This document shows positions 33,730-44,965 of a stretch of 64,000 nt of DNA, in pieces (the stretch's first letter is position 1; every line of letters begins with the position of its first letter). Below the pieces are notes generated by a model that worked only from the letters and a program-made list of their open reading frames with translations, did not search any database and was not told the origin of the DNA. Location: contig JANSLP010000018.1 of the NCBI GenBank assembly GCA_029298735.1, positions 1 to 64,000 on the forward strand. The letters are read 5' to 3'. Source of the DNA: Ophiostoma sp. CBS 140.51 (Eukaryota; Ascomycota; Sordariomycetes; Ophiostomatales; Ophiostomataceae). Made by a program: the position numbers and the translations under genes.

Positions 33730-34535
33730 AATCCGAGTGCCTTGGTGCTGATGTTGCCGAAATGTTTGTTTTGTTGCTCTGAAGCAAGACTGAGCGAGAG
33801 ACCAGCAATTCATGTCTCCAATTTTGAGATGAATCTCGGCATGTCCCAGAAAAGTCGGAGGATTAATCAACCAAAAATGAAACTATTCAAAGGCTGATGA
33901 CTGGTACTATCGCCAAAGTATAAATTGCATAGCTTCTACCTGAACTGCATTTGAATCTCGGCTGATTATAACGATAACGATAACAGTAACGTCCTCGGTC
34001 TTGCCAGTGGCCCCGACGCCTGGACCCACAAAAGTTGCCCGTCTCTCATCCCCCGTCGCCCGTCCCCCGTCGTCTACCGCCGAGCATTGGTGGAGAGCTC
34101 TGGTGGGGCGATTCCCCGTACATCTTATCGAGACATTGTTTGTGGAAAGGGAAACTGTCTGCGAGTTGAGATTACACCCTTGCCACGCCCGTGTTTCCCT
34201 TTTTACTAGGCAAGCGCTAGGCGCGAAGCACTTTATGCTGACAATCTTATTGAAAAGCTCAAAAAAGTTATCTCTCTGAATAGAGTAACTCACAGCGATG
34301 CCAGGTTCCATCGTAACATCTTGTTTGGTTCATTTCTACTTGGCACAGTTCTCACAGACCGTGTAACCGTCTCGGCGTCGTCAACAAGTGCAGACGATGT
34401 AGCAGTAGACGCTCTGTATCTTTTACGAGTGCGATGTTTTGTTTTCATGTAATGCCAAGACGGTTGACGTGGTAGAAGCAATTGGTAAATTTTTAATTGC
34501 GTTTATTTACACAGAGCATGTGTCATGCCTGATAT
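33730..34535. promoter_or_regulatory. Promoter of the amidohydrolase, with GCCCGT motifs
   Basis: 806 bp between the amidohydrolase start and the stop of the next minus-strand gene. TTGCCCGTCTC occurs at 34035-34045 and TCGCCCGTC at 34056-34064; the first is repeated exactly in the next promoter. No gene is seen. Confidence 0.5.
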
Positions 34536-36137
34536 CTACTTTGATGCCTCCTTGGCCTTTGTCTGCTCTTCGAGCCATGCCCCTGCAATGTCCTCGCATG
34601 TGCAAAACTCAACCTCCGCACCAAATCCCTGCAGCCAGCTCAGGAACCGGTCAATCATGCCGATAATGTGGGCCATGCCGCTAACATCAGGATGCACCAA
34701 GATGGGGAAGACAAAGTTGCCAGCATCACGACCCTCCTTCTGCTCCCACAACCACGTAAACTTGTCGCGCCACATCTGCTCGACCACGCGTGTCGAAACA
34801 TAGCCCATGCTGTTGTTGAGGTGGGGCAGGTACATCATGGGCATCATGTCCTCGTTGTACCAGCCGCAGGGGAGCTCCACGAGGGGGTGGGTGCCTTCTT
34901 CGGGGTAGGCTTGGGAGGCAATCGTCGATGCGTGCAGCCACGACGAGGCGGGTTTGTGGAAATCAATGTGCTTAATGGGCGGGTCCGCCGGTGTAAAGTA
35001 CGGCTGCGAGTCGTGGTGCATGAGTGACGAGTTGTACAGAAAGCCGTGCTCGCGCAGCAGCTTGACCGTCGTTTCGCGGATGGTGTACATTGGCGCGCGG
35101 TAGCCCACAGGCTTCTTGCCGGTGAGCTTGGTGGCGACGTCGATGCACTTGAGCAGAACGTCCTTTTCTTGCTCTTCCGTCATTTGGTAGATGCCCTCGT
35201 GAGCGTAGCCGTGGAGACCGATTTCAGCGCCGGACTCGAGCACAGCCTGGGCGGCGTCGGGAAATGTCTCGGTGGTGTGGCCGGGGATAAACCACGTCAC
35301 CTTGTCGGCGATGCCGTGCTTCTGGAACAGATCCAACAAACGGTACACACCAACTTGGCCAGCAAAGATACCTGAGCTGTAGTCGGCCATGTTGTTGTCC
35401 TTGTGGCAGCCGGTGCCGAGCCAGTGCGAAACAGCGTCAAAATCGACAGAGAGCGCCACCTTGGCCCGTTTCGTCTTGGGAGCAAGGGCAACGACAGATG
35501 ATGGTGCAGAAAGGCCCTTGCTAATGCTCTCGGTCTCACCGCCCAGCACCTGGTACTCACAGTCGGCCGGCTCGCCCGCGTTGACGGGGTCGATATCTTG
35601 GGGACACGAGCTCATGACAATGATAAGATCTGCCTCGGACCGAATCACGACATACTGGCCCGTATCGCTCGTCGGCGGGCGGATGTCGAGTGTGCCGTGG
35701 TGGTCAATGGCCACGTTCATAAACAGGTTGAGCGGGTCGGGCACCCAGTCGGCGGCAATGGGAAACTCGGGAAAGTTGTCGTGCAGCGCCTTGTGCATAT
35801 TGTCTGTGCAGTTGTCGTGGTAGCCATCGAAGCCTTGCATGTGGTACCGCTCGGCATCGCAGGCCGACCAGATGATGTCGTGTGTGCCGTGCGTCGTTGT
35901 GTCCGTTGTTAGTGTCAGCATGGGCTTGCGCCGCGTGCTGTAGAGCTTGTCGCCCGCGTTGAGCGACACCTGCCGCAGCACGGTGCGCGTGTGTACCATG
36001 GACAAGAAGTCGTGGCCATCTTTGGGGTTGAAGGCCCAAAAGTCGAGCACCTGCTTGCCATGCGTGTTGATGATCTTGATGTCCTGGCCGGCCTTGACGC
36101 CAAAGGCCACGGCTTTCCGTGCAGGAATGAGAGGCAT
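34536..36137 (-). CDS. DUF1989 + NodB-type deacetylase fusion (PuuE/cyclic-imidase-like), 533 aa
   Basis: Single-exon two-domain protein. Residues about 5-185 form a DUF1989 (urea-carboxylase-associated) domain, with VKAGQDIKIINTHGKQVLDFWAF and a conserved Cys/His/Asp set (CDAERY, GYHDNCTDNM). After a linker, residues about 226-530 form a polysaccharide-deacetylase/NodB-fold domain: catalytic and metal residues in VDFDAVSHW (Asp 232, Asp 234), metal histidines 309 and 313 in LHGYAHEG, and the YRAPMY motif at 346-351. This NodB subtype includes PuuE allantoinases and cyclic-imide hydrolases rather than chitin deacetylases. There is no signal peptide, which argues against a cell-wall role. It probably opens a cyclic amide or ureide ring in the cytosol. 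It lies between the M20 amidohydrolase and the FAD monooxygenase, all on the same strand. Confidence 0.85.
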   Translation of the reverse strand: MPLIPARKAVAFGVKAGQDIKIINTHGKQVLDFWAFNPKDGHDFLSMVHTRTVLRQVSLNAGDKLYSTRRKPMLTLTTDTTTHGTHDIIWSACDAERYHMQGFDGYHDNCTDNMHKALHDNFPEFPIAADWVPDPLNLFMNVAIDHHGTLDIRPPTSDTGQYVVIRSEADLIIVMSSCPQDIDPVNAGEPADCEYQVLGGETESISKGLSAPSSVVALAPKTKRAKVALSVDFDAVSHWLGTGCHKDNNMADYSSGIFAGQVGVYRLLDLFQKHGIADKVTWFIPGHTTETFPDAAQAVLESGAEIGLHGYAHEGIYQMTEEQEKDVLLKCIDVATKLTGKKPVGYRAPMYTIRETTVKLLREHGFLYNSSLMHHDSQPYFTPADPPIKHIDFHKPASSWLHASTIASQAYPEEGTHPLVELPCGWYNEDMMPMMYLPHLNNSMGYVSTRVVEQMWRDKFTWLWEQKEGRDAGNFVFPILVHPDVSGMAHIIGMIDRFLSWLQGFGAEVEFCTCEDIAGAWLEEQTKAKEASK

Positions 36138-36138
36138 G

Positions 36139-36171
36139 TTGTGTGTGTGTGTGTGTATGTGTGTATGTGTA
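36139..36171. repeat. TG microsatellite in the 5' leader
   Basis: An imperfect run of TG dinucleotides (interrupted by TATG) begins directly upstream of the start codon of the minus-strand fusion gene, so it reads as CA repeats in its 5' leader. Confidence 0.85.
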
Positions 36172-36311
36172 CAATTCTGTTGGATACAGAAGAGGATGAC
36201 GATAAGATGAGGACGAGACGCATAAAGCTGAGTTGGGAATGGTGCAGGGTTTTGTTCTTTTGGTCTTTTTATTTATTTGACAAGCTTCCATATTGCGGGG
36301 GAGCTTGTGTG

Positions 36312-36500
36312 GAGACGGGCTTCTTATAACAGATACCATGTCTTGAGCCCTGCATCAACGGGGCATCAACAGCATTAAAGTTGCCCGTTGACGGCAGTTG
36401 ACGCCCGTCGATGTCCTTTTGCGCCCGTCGACAGAGTTGCCCGTCTCTACCCCGGTCGTATGCCCGTCATCGTGTGTTTATCCACTTCAGTTGCCCGTCA
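36312..36500. promoter_or_regulatory. Cluster of seven GCCCGT motifs
   Basis: GCCCGT occurs at about 36383, 36403, 36423, 36439, 36462 and 36493 on the plus strand, and once inverted (GAGACGGGC, 36312-36320). The first three are spaced 20 bp apart. Three share the longer TTGCCCGT core and the 36437 copy (TTGCCCGTCTC) is identical to one in the amidohydrolase promoter. This lies about 175-365 bp upstream of the fusion gene start. Confidence 0.55.
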
Positions 36501-36903
36501 ACTAAGCCTATTTTGGGCTTATCGTGTAAGACCCTGGCATCTCCACAAATATTCTTCGGCGATATCTTAGCTGTCTGGTGTTGTCTGTGGCTTCTTCTGT
36601 AGATATTGATATTGAAGATGAAATCGACCTCATATTTTGTTTCGCGTCTAATGAAGAAAAGTCCTTGATACGCGTCACGCATGTTTAGAGATAATATTTT
36701 ACTGTAAGGATGCGGTGCGTGGGATTGTCGTACTCTTCCACTTCGAATTGATTTATCTTTTTCGACAAATTCGGGTTATTTTTATTTTGAATCAATAAAC
36801 ACTCATTTAATTCGTAAGTACTTAAAATTATTCAAGCTCTTGTACTAAAAACAAAAGAATACAATAAAAAGTGCCTCTAATGCAAAACGGACGTCTAAAA
36901 TAT

Positions 36904-38725
36904 TCACGCAAACACCTCTGCAAAGTAATCCTTGACCAATGACCCGTCCAACTTGCCATATGCACCACCGACCAAACCATCTGGCCGCAGAATGACCAAC
37001 CCACCCTTCTCGAGGTTGACGCCAAACTTGTTGTGCGCAATTGAGGTGGTGTCGTAGTATGTGTTGCCAAGTGGCTCCATACCAAGAGTCTCAAAGGGTG
37101 AGCAGCCGGCAATGGGCGAGAGTGTGACCCAGTCAATAGCCTCATGTGACCAGATGGAGGAGGCATCTTTGCCTGCCTTTGCGTCTCCCCTGAGGTATGT
37201 CGACAGTGCCTCCATGGCCGGCCGTGTAGTTTCAACACGACCGGTAAACACAAGTACAGTAAACTTGGCCAGATTGCGGGCGACACGCTGCAGACGAGTC
37301 GGCCGCATGGTGCCGGGTGTCATCAGCTCGACATCTGGGGGCCGGCTTCCGGGAACAATGGCCAATGTGTCCGCCAGCACATCGTTGAAGCCGACGTGGT
37401 TTAGGACATTGCCCGGGTAGGAAATACCAAGACCGGTGTTGAAGGGCGCCGCACGCTCAAACAGCTCGCCGAGTGCCAGGTAAGGATCGGCATCGCGGTC
37501 GCCCGTGTACCAGGCCGGCCATTTGTGCGACATGAGCATGGCAATGTCGCGGTCGTAGTCGAGCAGCTGCTGGACGGCACTACGGCGCTCCGTAGAGTAG
37601 GTCTGGAGGACAGAGGGAGCTGTGATGCCCCGAATCTGCAGAGCCAGCTTCCAGCCCAGGTTGACGGCGTCGTGGATGCCCGTGTTCAAGCCCTGCGCGG
37701 CGCCACTGCTATGCGTATGCGCGGCATCACCGGCCAAAAAGACACGATCGCTCTTGGCGCCAAAGTCGCGCGCCATGCGCTGGCCGATTTGGTACAGCGT
37801 CCACCAGTGCACCTCCTTCCACACCAGCTTAAAGGGCTTGACGCACTCAATGGCTTCGGCCATGGCCACTTCCTGGGTCACGCCACCGGGGTACTTGGCG
37901 GCAATGGCATCGCTGTAGGCGAAGCCGATGCGGGTACCTCCGTGGTCGAGCGGGGCCCACAAAATGTTGCCGTGTGTTTTACTCTCAATTGCACCGTACG
38001 ACCGGTCGAGGGGCATGTCGGTCTCAACCAGACCGTCGATGCGGATCCAGCGGTCTTCGGTGCTGTCGCCGTCAAAGGGAACTTCGGCATGGCGACGGAC
38101 AAAACTGCGGCCGCCGTCGGCGCCGACAATGTATTTGCTAGAGAGGCAGGTGTGTTAGCAGGCATTTGGTTGAGGCGAAGGCGGCGGAGAAGTATTTGTT
38201 TGCCTTAACAACGTACCTCTTGACTGTGAACGTCTTCTGGGTCTTATTGTCTTGGAAGACGGACGTCACGGCATAGTCGTTCTTTGCTTTGGTCTCGTCC
38301 ACAGTAAAGTCGATGCACTGCGTCGAGGAGTAGTACGTCGCACCAGCCGAGGCCACTTTCTCGCGCAGGATAGACTCGGTGTACATTTGCCGCAAGACAA
38401 GGGCAAAGTCATAGGTTGTGTCGGCAATGTTCTCCATGAACGTCCAGACTCGACCCGGGATGACACGCTCGCCATCCTTGTAGGTCACACTGCTGCGGCA
38501 GGCAAAGCCGAGCTGCAGCATGGGGTCAATGACATCGAGTTGGTCCAGCTGTTCCGTCGTCCGTGGAAAGAGAGCAATGGCTCTGCCGTAGGCATCTTGT
38601 GTGGTCTTGTCGTGCTGTTCGAGGACACAGGCTGAGACACCAAACCGCTGCATTTGGTATGCCATAAGTAGGCCCACCGGCCCGCCGCCAACAATCACCA
38701 CGTCGAAAGTAGCGTCCTCTGGCAT
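36904..38725 (-). CDS. FAD-dependent aromatic monooxygenase, phenol-2-monooxygenase type, 580 aa
   Basis: Flavoprotein hydroxylase of the PheA/TfdB/UbiH class that adds oxygen to an activated aromatic or heteroaromatic ring using NAD(P)H. Exons 38725-38217 and 38137-36904 join to 581 codons. The ADP-binding GGGPVGLL is at residues 13-20, the DG motif (VGADGGRS) follows the splice, and the second FAD motif FLAGDAAHTHSSGAAQGLNTG starts near residue 303. The C-terminal ~170 residues fit the thioredoxin-like dimerisation domain of phenol hydroxylases (VILRPDGLVGG). There is no targeting signal. Nicotinate-pathway HxnV of Aspergillus nidulans belongs to this class, so an N-heteroaromatic substrate is possible. 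It is divergent from the DAL5-type carrier, and both flank a promoter with GCCCGT motifs. Confidence 0.87.
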
Positions 38726-39565
38726 TGTTGCGAGTTGTGTGGTAAAAGGTGTGTATGTTTGATGTTGTGCTGTATTTGAAGTTTATCTTATCGAGGGAAT
38801 ACGGCAAGATTTTATTTATATAGGAATGATAATTGAAGCTTCTTGAAGTGTGACGTGATTATTGACATCCCCGTCGGGCACCGTTGCGCGCCCGTGAACT
38901 CAAGACGTAAACAGAGAGGACAATACAAGTGTGGATACGCGGTCAAGGCAACGGCGTGTAGACTTCGCCGCCTCCGACACGACCGGGCAATTCGCTCTTG
39001 GTTGCGACGTTTTGTGATAGAACTTTAGGACTTGGGATCTTTCTTCCATTTTTTCTCTTTCCATGTTTCTATTTTGTCTGATTTTCTTTCTTCGCCCGTC
39101 GCAGACACATGCCTTGCTTGATTGCCAGGATTTAGCGATAATACAGATTGCCAAGCTATGGGCGATAGCATGGAGACCCACTCTTGTCCCCCGGCGATGA
39201 ATATCGCCCGTTTGTCATGATAAGAACGGACTAGGGTTAGGATCTTATCACCAACATATCTCACCCAAAGCTTGGCCCGCTTATCGCCCGTTTAACCGTT
39301 CGTCACTTATCTTGAATTGATCATCGCCATGTGTTACAGCCCTGTTGTACTCTGTATTATCGTAGGATTCGAGCCTTGTCGAACTGTAGGGTGTTCGTAT
39401 TGGGTAATGATCTTTGGGTATTAGAAGGCTGTGACTGAACGTCTTTATTAAACAAAAAGAAGGCTGCATCTCTTGAGTAGAACAGAAAGTGACAAAATAC
39501 AATCAACTTCAACTTGTCAATAATTTTGTTTCATCTCCATACTACACCCTCCAGCAAATTTCACA
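38726..39565. promoter_or_regulatory. Divergent promoter, FAD monooxygenase / DAL5-type carrier
   Basis: 840 bp between divergent start codons. GCCCGT occurs at 38890, 39094, 39206 and 39286; the last two share the 11-mer ATCGCCCGTTT. This region is a good candidate for coordinated regulation of the two genes. Confidence 0.55.
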
Positions 39566-41096
39566 ATGTCCGACCTCAAGACACCAATCGAGGAGAAGCA
39601 AGCGACCAGCAGCATCGATGTGGCTGATGACACGGTCCACTCGGCCTCTCTGGCCATCATAGACCCGGCTGTGCAGAAGTCAGCCATTTTCAAAATCGAT
39701 GTTGCCGTCCTTGGATGCTTTGGCTTGATGTACTTTCTCGCCAACCTCGATAGAAACAACTTGGTATGTTTGACACGAGGTGACATTTAATTTATTTTGA
39801 GACGTACACATCACTAATGAATCAAAACAGGGGCAATCCGAGGTTATGGGCCTGCCTGAGGATCTCGGTCTCGTCGGTAACGAGTTTGGCAACGCCGTGA
39901 CTGTTTTTTATGCAACTTACGTCGCCTTCGAGACTCCACTGACCATCGCCATGAAGCGCGTTGGTGCTAAGAACCTTCTGGCACTGTGCATGCTTGGTTG
40001 GGGCGCCGTGTGCTTGGGCACCGGTTTTGTCAAGAACATCAACCAGCTCTACGCGTGCCGTGTCCTTCTCGGCATGTTCGAGGCCGGCCTGATCCCCTGC
40101 ATCAACGCTTACATTGGCATGGTCTACCTCAAGTCAGAGCTCACGATGCGGTCGGCCGTGTACTATTGCTTCAGTGCCATCGCCGGCGCCTTTGGTGGTC
40201 TCTTGGCGGCTGCTGTGTCCCACGTGCACACTGGTGGCCTCTCATCTTGGTCGTGGCTGTTTATCATTGAAGGTATCATCACCATCAGCCTCTCGCCTCT
40301 GATTTTCTTCATCTTCCCCAGCGACCCCCGGTCGGCGTGGTTCCTCAACGACGCCGAGCGCAATGTCATGCGTCTGCGTTACGAGCACAACCGTCATCTC
40401 GCCATCGAGGACACGTTCAGCTGGAAGAAGGTGCTCAGCACGTTCAAGGACGTCAAGACCTACATCCACTGTGTGATTGAGTTTTCCGTCGACATTTCGC
40501 TCTTTAGCATGTCCACGTTCATGCCGTCGATCATCAAGGGTATGGGCTTCACCAGCGTCCATGCTCAGCTGCTGACCGTTCCCGTTTATGTCTGGTCCGC
40601 CATTGCCTTTTTTATTATTGCCTTTTTATCCGACCGCCACGGTATCCGCAGTGCGTACCTTGTCGGCGCTAGCTTCGCCGTCTTGATTGGCAACATTATG
40701 CTACTGGCCACAGACAATGTAGCTACTCGTTACGTCGCCCTCTTCTTTTTGGCTGTCGGCATGTACTCCACCAGCGGCCTCGACATTACTTGGCTTAACG
40801 GAAACTTTGCCGGCCACTTTAAGCGCTCGACTGCCGTTGGCTTCGTCCTCAGTGTCGGAAACACGTCTGGCGTTCTCACTGGCCAGATCTTTACGTCGCA
40901 GTCCGCCCCACGCTATCTCAAGGGCATCAAGATCACCCTGGGTTTCACGGCCGTCGCTATAGTTGTTGCTACTCTTTACGCCGTTGGTCTTCACCATGTC
41001 AACAAGAAGCGTGATGAGCGTATCGCTGCCAACGGCGAGCCCCAGGAGAAGAAGGATATTAGCGACTTGGACGTCACCTTCCGGTACACTTTGTAA
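39566..41096 (+). CDS. MFS carrier, anion:cation symporter family (DAL5/TNA1-type), 487 aa
   Basis: Plasma-membrane proton symporter for organic anions. Exons 39566-39763 and 39831-41096 join to 488 codons; splicing rebuilds the family signature NLDRNNLGQSEVMGLPEDLGL. Twelve TM segments can be traced, with GMFEAGLIPCINAYI in the fifth and a central loop with FPSDPRSAWFLNDAER, both typical of the family. The N-terminal ~45 residues are hydrophilic. Relatives carry allantoate (Dal5), nicotinate (Tna1), pantothenate or vitamin-like anions. The position beside a ring hydroxylase, a ring-opening-type hydrolase and an amidohydrolase suggests that it imports the pathway substrate. Confidence 0.88.
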
Positions 41097-41337
41097 ATAC
41101 AGAGGAGGAGCATGTGTAGGACGCAGGTGTAGTAATCAGACAGCCGTGCCCGCTTAGAACTACGGGGTTGAGAAGGCGCACTCAGAGTTTCAAGTAATGT
41201 TAAGTTCAAAATTATGTTAGTTTTTCAGAGTACTATAAAACCAGGAGCGTGTATATTTTTATGTGAATGTGCTTGTTTAAATATCCTCTCGCATTGATCC
41301 AAAATAGCAGTGTTCCTCGAACGTGCCGTCTCGAGAT

Positions 41338-43205
41338 TTACAACGATGGCCGGATGGCAACCTGTGCCACAGCACCGCGCTTCAGAAGCTCTGCGTTAGA
41401 ATTGCTGTTAGTGACCTGTCAAAAATATTCTTCAAACACGTCTTGTTGCACATACCTTCACCGATCTTTCGTATATCGCCCTTCTTGAGTTTGCCGTTGG
41501 CTGTCTTGGGCCACTCTGCAGGCACGCCAGAAACCGAGTCGCCAAGCCACCAAATGTAGACGGGCGCCTTGTAGCGGCTTAAAGTCTGCCTCACCCAGGC
41601 ACGCAGTTCAATGTCAGAGGGTCGACTATTCGCGGTGACAGAGTTGTCCAGCTCCAGTATGGCAGCCACCTCCTCGCCGTACCGCTCACTGGGAACTCCA
41701 AAGATGGAGCACTGTTTGATCGCCGGATGCTGGAACAGACGAGCTTCGATCTCGTTGGGAGAAATATTTTCACCGCCGCGGATGATCAAGTCTTTAATGC
41801 GGCCCGTAATAACAAAGTAGCCGTCATTGTCAAGGTAGCCCTCGTCGCCGGTGTGCATCCAGAGACGTCCGTCAGTTGTGGTGCGAATGGCTTGGGCGGT
41901 CCAAGCCGGTTGACCATAGTAGGAGTGCATCACACCAAAGCCGCTGACAACAATCTCACCACGCTGGCCCCAAGGGAGAGTATCTCCTGTGGCAGGGTCG
42001 ACAATGCGGGCGATAAAGTTGGGTAGTAGCCGACCGGCCGAGTTGAGCTTCTTTTCAACAGGGTCACCGGCAACGGTCATTGTGGCAATTGAAGACAGCT
42101 CGGTCATGCCCCAGTTAGTGTAGATGTCGCGAATGGGAAACTTGTTGATGACACGTGTGAGCAGGCCCCTGGGCATAGCGGAGCCAGCCATGACACCGAA
42201 GCGGAGTGAGGACCGCTTGGTGGAAGCATACCGTGCATCACTGAGCATGTCGACAAACATAGTCGTCACTCCATAGAGGCCAGTGCACTTGTATTTTTCA
42301 ATAGCCTGTAAAGTGGCTGCAGCGTCAAAGTACTCCGATGGAAGAATAATTGAAGCACCAGCCATGAGCGCCGCACAGAAGCCAATGACTAGGCCAAAAG
42401 CATGGAACAGCGGCACTGGCACATTAATGGCGTCGGTTGGCTTGATTTGCATCAAAAGGGCAATGTATCGAGCGCTGTTAACCATTCCATGTTGCGTCAA
42501 GGCGACAGTCTTGGGGAGACCTGTGCTGCCAGAAGTGAATTGGAGGTTGAGGATGTCGGCATCGGTGACTTGCTGCTCGAGGTTGGCGACTTCAGTTTGT
42601 GTTTTTGAAGAGGTTTTGTGCTGCATAAGGTCCCGGTAGGCCAGGAATTTGAGACCGCTTCTGGTCCCGGTTTGTGAAGATGTGCAGATGTCGTCGAGCA
42701 AGACAATGTGCCGCAATCCAGTCTCCCCTGTATCGGCACCTAATTCCGCCAAGACAGGCCCATAGTCATATCGTGAGGTAGTAGTGGTCGAGAACAAAAC
42801 TTTTGGTGTAGCCGCTTGGAGAGCATTCAACAACTCTGTTCTTGTGTACGCATAGTTGAAGAGTGTAAAGTAGGCGCCGAGCTTTGAGCAGGCCAGCATG
42901 ATGGCAGCATACTCGTAGCAGTTTCCTAAGAGCACCGCTACACGGTCACCTCGCCGGACACCAAGTTTTCCATAAAGTGCGCAGGCCAATTGAGTACTCT
43001 GTTGGTGTAGCTCAGCGTATGTAAGACGTTTGTCATTCTGGTGTTGTGATGACACGGCGACATTGTCTGGTCGAAGTCGGACTTGTTCTCGGAGGACATC
43101 ATTGAAGACGGATCTTAGCAAAGTTGGTTCAGAAGGTCCGCTGATGATGGAGAGCTTTTGCTTTGGTGATCCTTTGGACAGAATGTCGTTGTCTGGATTT
43201 GCCAT
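41338..43205 (-). CDS. AMP-forming acyl-CoA synthetase/ligase, 600 aa
   Basis: Activates a carboxylic acid as acyl-AMP and transfers it to CoA. Exons 43205-41456 and 41390-41338 join to exactly 601 codons; the terminal 53 bp exon gives KIGEELLKRGAVAQVA after the catalytic-lysine region KTANGKLKKGDI. The ATP-binding P-loop FTSGSTGLPK lies at about 223-232, then NWGMTELSS, and the hinge and core motif HTGDEGYLDNDGYFVITGRIKDLIIRGGENISP. The overall layout fits ACSF2/4-coumarate-CoA-ligase-like enzymes. The C-terminus (IRPSL) is not a clear PTS1. The start ATG lies in a perfect context (GCGACCATGG); an ATG seven codons upstream is possible. It probably activates an acid formed by ring cleavage, which is inference. 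Confidence 0.87.
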
Positions 43206-43878
43206 GGTCGCAATTGATTCTCGCATTGATTCTCGGTGCCAATTCTGGGTGTTGCTGTTTCGAGTCAAAGAATATGAAATATCGAGATGCAGTCACATGA
43301 GCACCAGAAGAACCTGCTTAATGGTCTGTCCCAAGTAATCCCAATTAACAAGTCTTTTGTTGGCCGAAATAATGGAACTGCTGCAGCATAGTAGATTCCA
43401 AAAAAGGCATGTGATGAGATAGCAATATCGCGATATCGCAGTGTAGCGAACGCTGAGCCCAGGTCAAATCGCGCTAAACACCACTTACACGCGATCTGTG
43501 AAGTCACTATCTACATGGTGTGAGGGGGTGTGGTTTTCCCATCGTTTATTCCGCACATTCTAAATGCTGTTGCGAGGCAAAATACATGCTTCCTCGTGCA
43601 GGTCATCAATATTGTTACTTCGTCTGTCGCGTATTTGTTGTCGTCTAATTTGGTCGTGTATTCTCGTCACGTATTTTGCATCGGGTATTTATTTTGCGAC
43701 CAAAGTCGGGGTAAAAGGGCGGTGGAACTACGCGACGCCACCCCCGCACACACCAGCATGCATGGTCGTTTTGTTTTGGTGCAGAGTGTCATTTGAAATG
43801 TATGTTTTATTTCCTATCTCCAGATTCTCATCGCCACCACGGGAGCTACATCATGATTCGTTAAAACGATTCACGATT
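43206..43878. promoter_or_regulatory. Intergenic region, acyl-CoA ligase promoter
   Basis: 673 bp between the acyl-CoA ligase start and the stop of the HSL-type hydrolase, both on the minus strand. No GCCCGT motif and no gene is seen. Confidence 0.45.
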
Positions 43879-44965
43879 TCACTTTGTCCGTCCAACCCCC
43901 AGCAGCCACAGGAGCCCATCTGCTGTGTCCTTGCGTTGCTTGACACTGAACTCCGCCTTGGGCCACCACGACGAGAAGCCGTGTGGCAGACCTGGGTAGA
44001 CGTCCATTCTGGTAGCTACACCGGCCTCCTTCAGCATCTGCTCGTAAATCAGACCCTCGTCCCGTAGTGGGTCCATACCGGCGACTTGTAGATACGTCGG
44101 TGGGAGACCCTTGTGACCAGACGGCCAGGCAGCCGGCGACATCAGTGGTGACAATGGGTCGTCCTCATACAGTTTGCGGAACAAGGAAATCGCACCGGAG
44201 TTGAGAATCGGTGCGTCCTTGTTTTCGTTCCGACTCGTGTAGGCCGACTTCCACTTGTCGGAAACGGCTTGTGGTGCCAGCAAACTCGGAATGTTGAGGT
44301 ACACACCAGTCAGTGGTGGTGACAGTTTTTCATCCCGTGCCAGGTGCACCACGGAACAAGCCATGTTGGCACCCGCAGACACGCCTGACACGACGAAGCC
44401 TTTCGTCAGATCGCCGCCATGAATCTCGGAGCTGGCAGCCACCCATTTGACTGCATCATGGCAGTCGTGCACCGGGATGGGGAACTTGTGCTCGGGTGCC
44501 AGGCGGTAGTCAACATTGACACTGACTCCGCCTGGGACCAACTCACACCACGAGCGGCATAGAAGGGCTTCGTTGTCCAGGTCACCGAGCACCCATCCTC
44601 CGCCGTGGAACATGACCAGAACGGGCCCGCTGGCGGTGCTGTTCTGATCCTTGTAGACCCGGACGATAATCTCTGCGCCGTCTCTGGTTGGTATTTTGTG
44701 GTCTGTCTCGGTAATAGTGGAGGTGGATGGGCCGGCCGATGCGGTCATGGCCCGCTTGCGTTCTTTCAGTGTAGCACGAAGGGCTTGGATGTCGGTCGAC
44801 TCGCCGAGAGATGCCACAGGGCCGCTGTTGCTAAGAATCTGGAATTCGTTAGTGTATTCCTATGTATGCCTGTGGTGGTGGACTCGGATGGAATAGTACC
44901 TCTTTAAGCTCCGGGTTGACGTAGCCAACTGTCTTCATCAGCTCCATGTCCGTTTGTTCTCCCAT
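43879..44965 (-). CDS. Alpha/beta-hydrolase, hormone-sensitive-lipase family, 341 aa
   Basis: Esterase for short acyl esters. Exons 44965-44900 and 44838-43879 join to 342 codons (donor GTACTA, acceptor CCAG). The HSL-family oxyanion motif HGGGW lies near residue 100, followed by DYRLAPEHKFP. The nucleophile elbow is GVSAGAN instead of the common GDSAG. The acid is in MDPLRDEG and the His in LPHGFSSWW near the C-terminus. There is no signal peptide, so it is intracellular. The gene follows the acyl-CoA ligase on the same strand with a 673 bp gap. It may hydrolyse an ester or lactone made by the Baeyer-Villiger enzyme further right, which is a speculative link. Confidence 0.86.

Larger units (their letters stand above)
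36138..36903. promoter_or_regulatory. Promoter of the DUF1989-NodB fusion gene
   Basis: 766 bp between the fusion gene start and the stop of the FAD monooxygenase. The part nearest the fusion gene holds the TG run and the GCCCGT cluster; the part nearest the monooxygenase is AT-rich. No gene is seen. Confidence 0.5.

Noticed and set aside
34536..36137. Chitin or peptidoglycan deacetylase
   Set aside because: There is no signal peptide or wall-binding domain, and the NodB subtype and neighbours fit a cytosolic PuuE/imidase-like enzyme better.
39231..39241. Telomere-like CTAGGGTTAGG
   Set aside because: It is under two units of TTAGGG and is isolated between ordinary genes; this is expected by chance.
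39358..39376. Possible tRNA B-box (GGATTCGAGCC)
   Set aside because: The flanking bases do not form a T stem on either strand and no acceptor or anticodon stem could be drawn.
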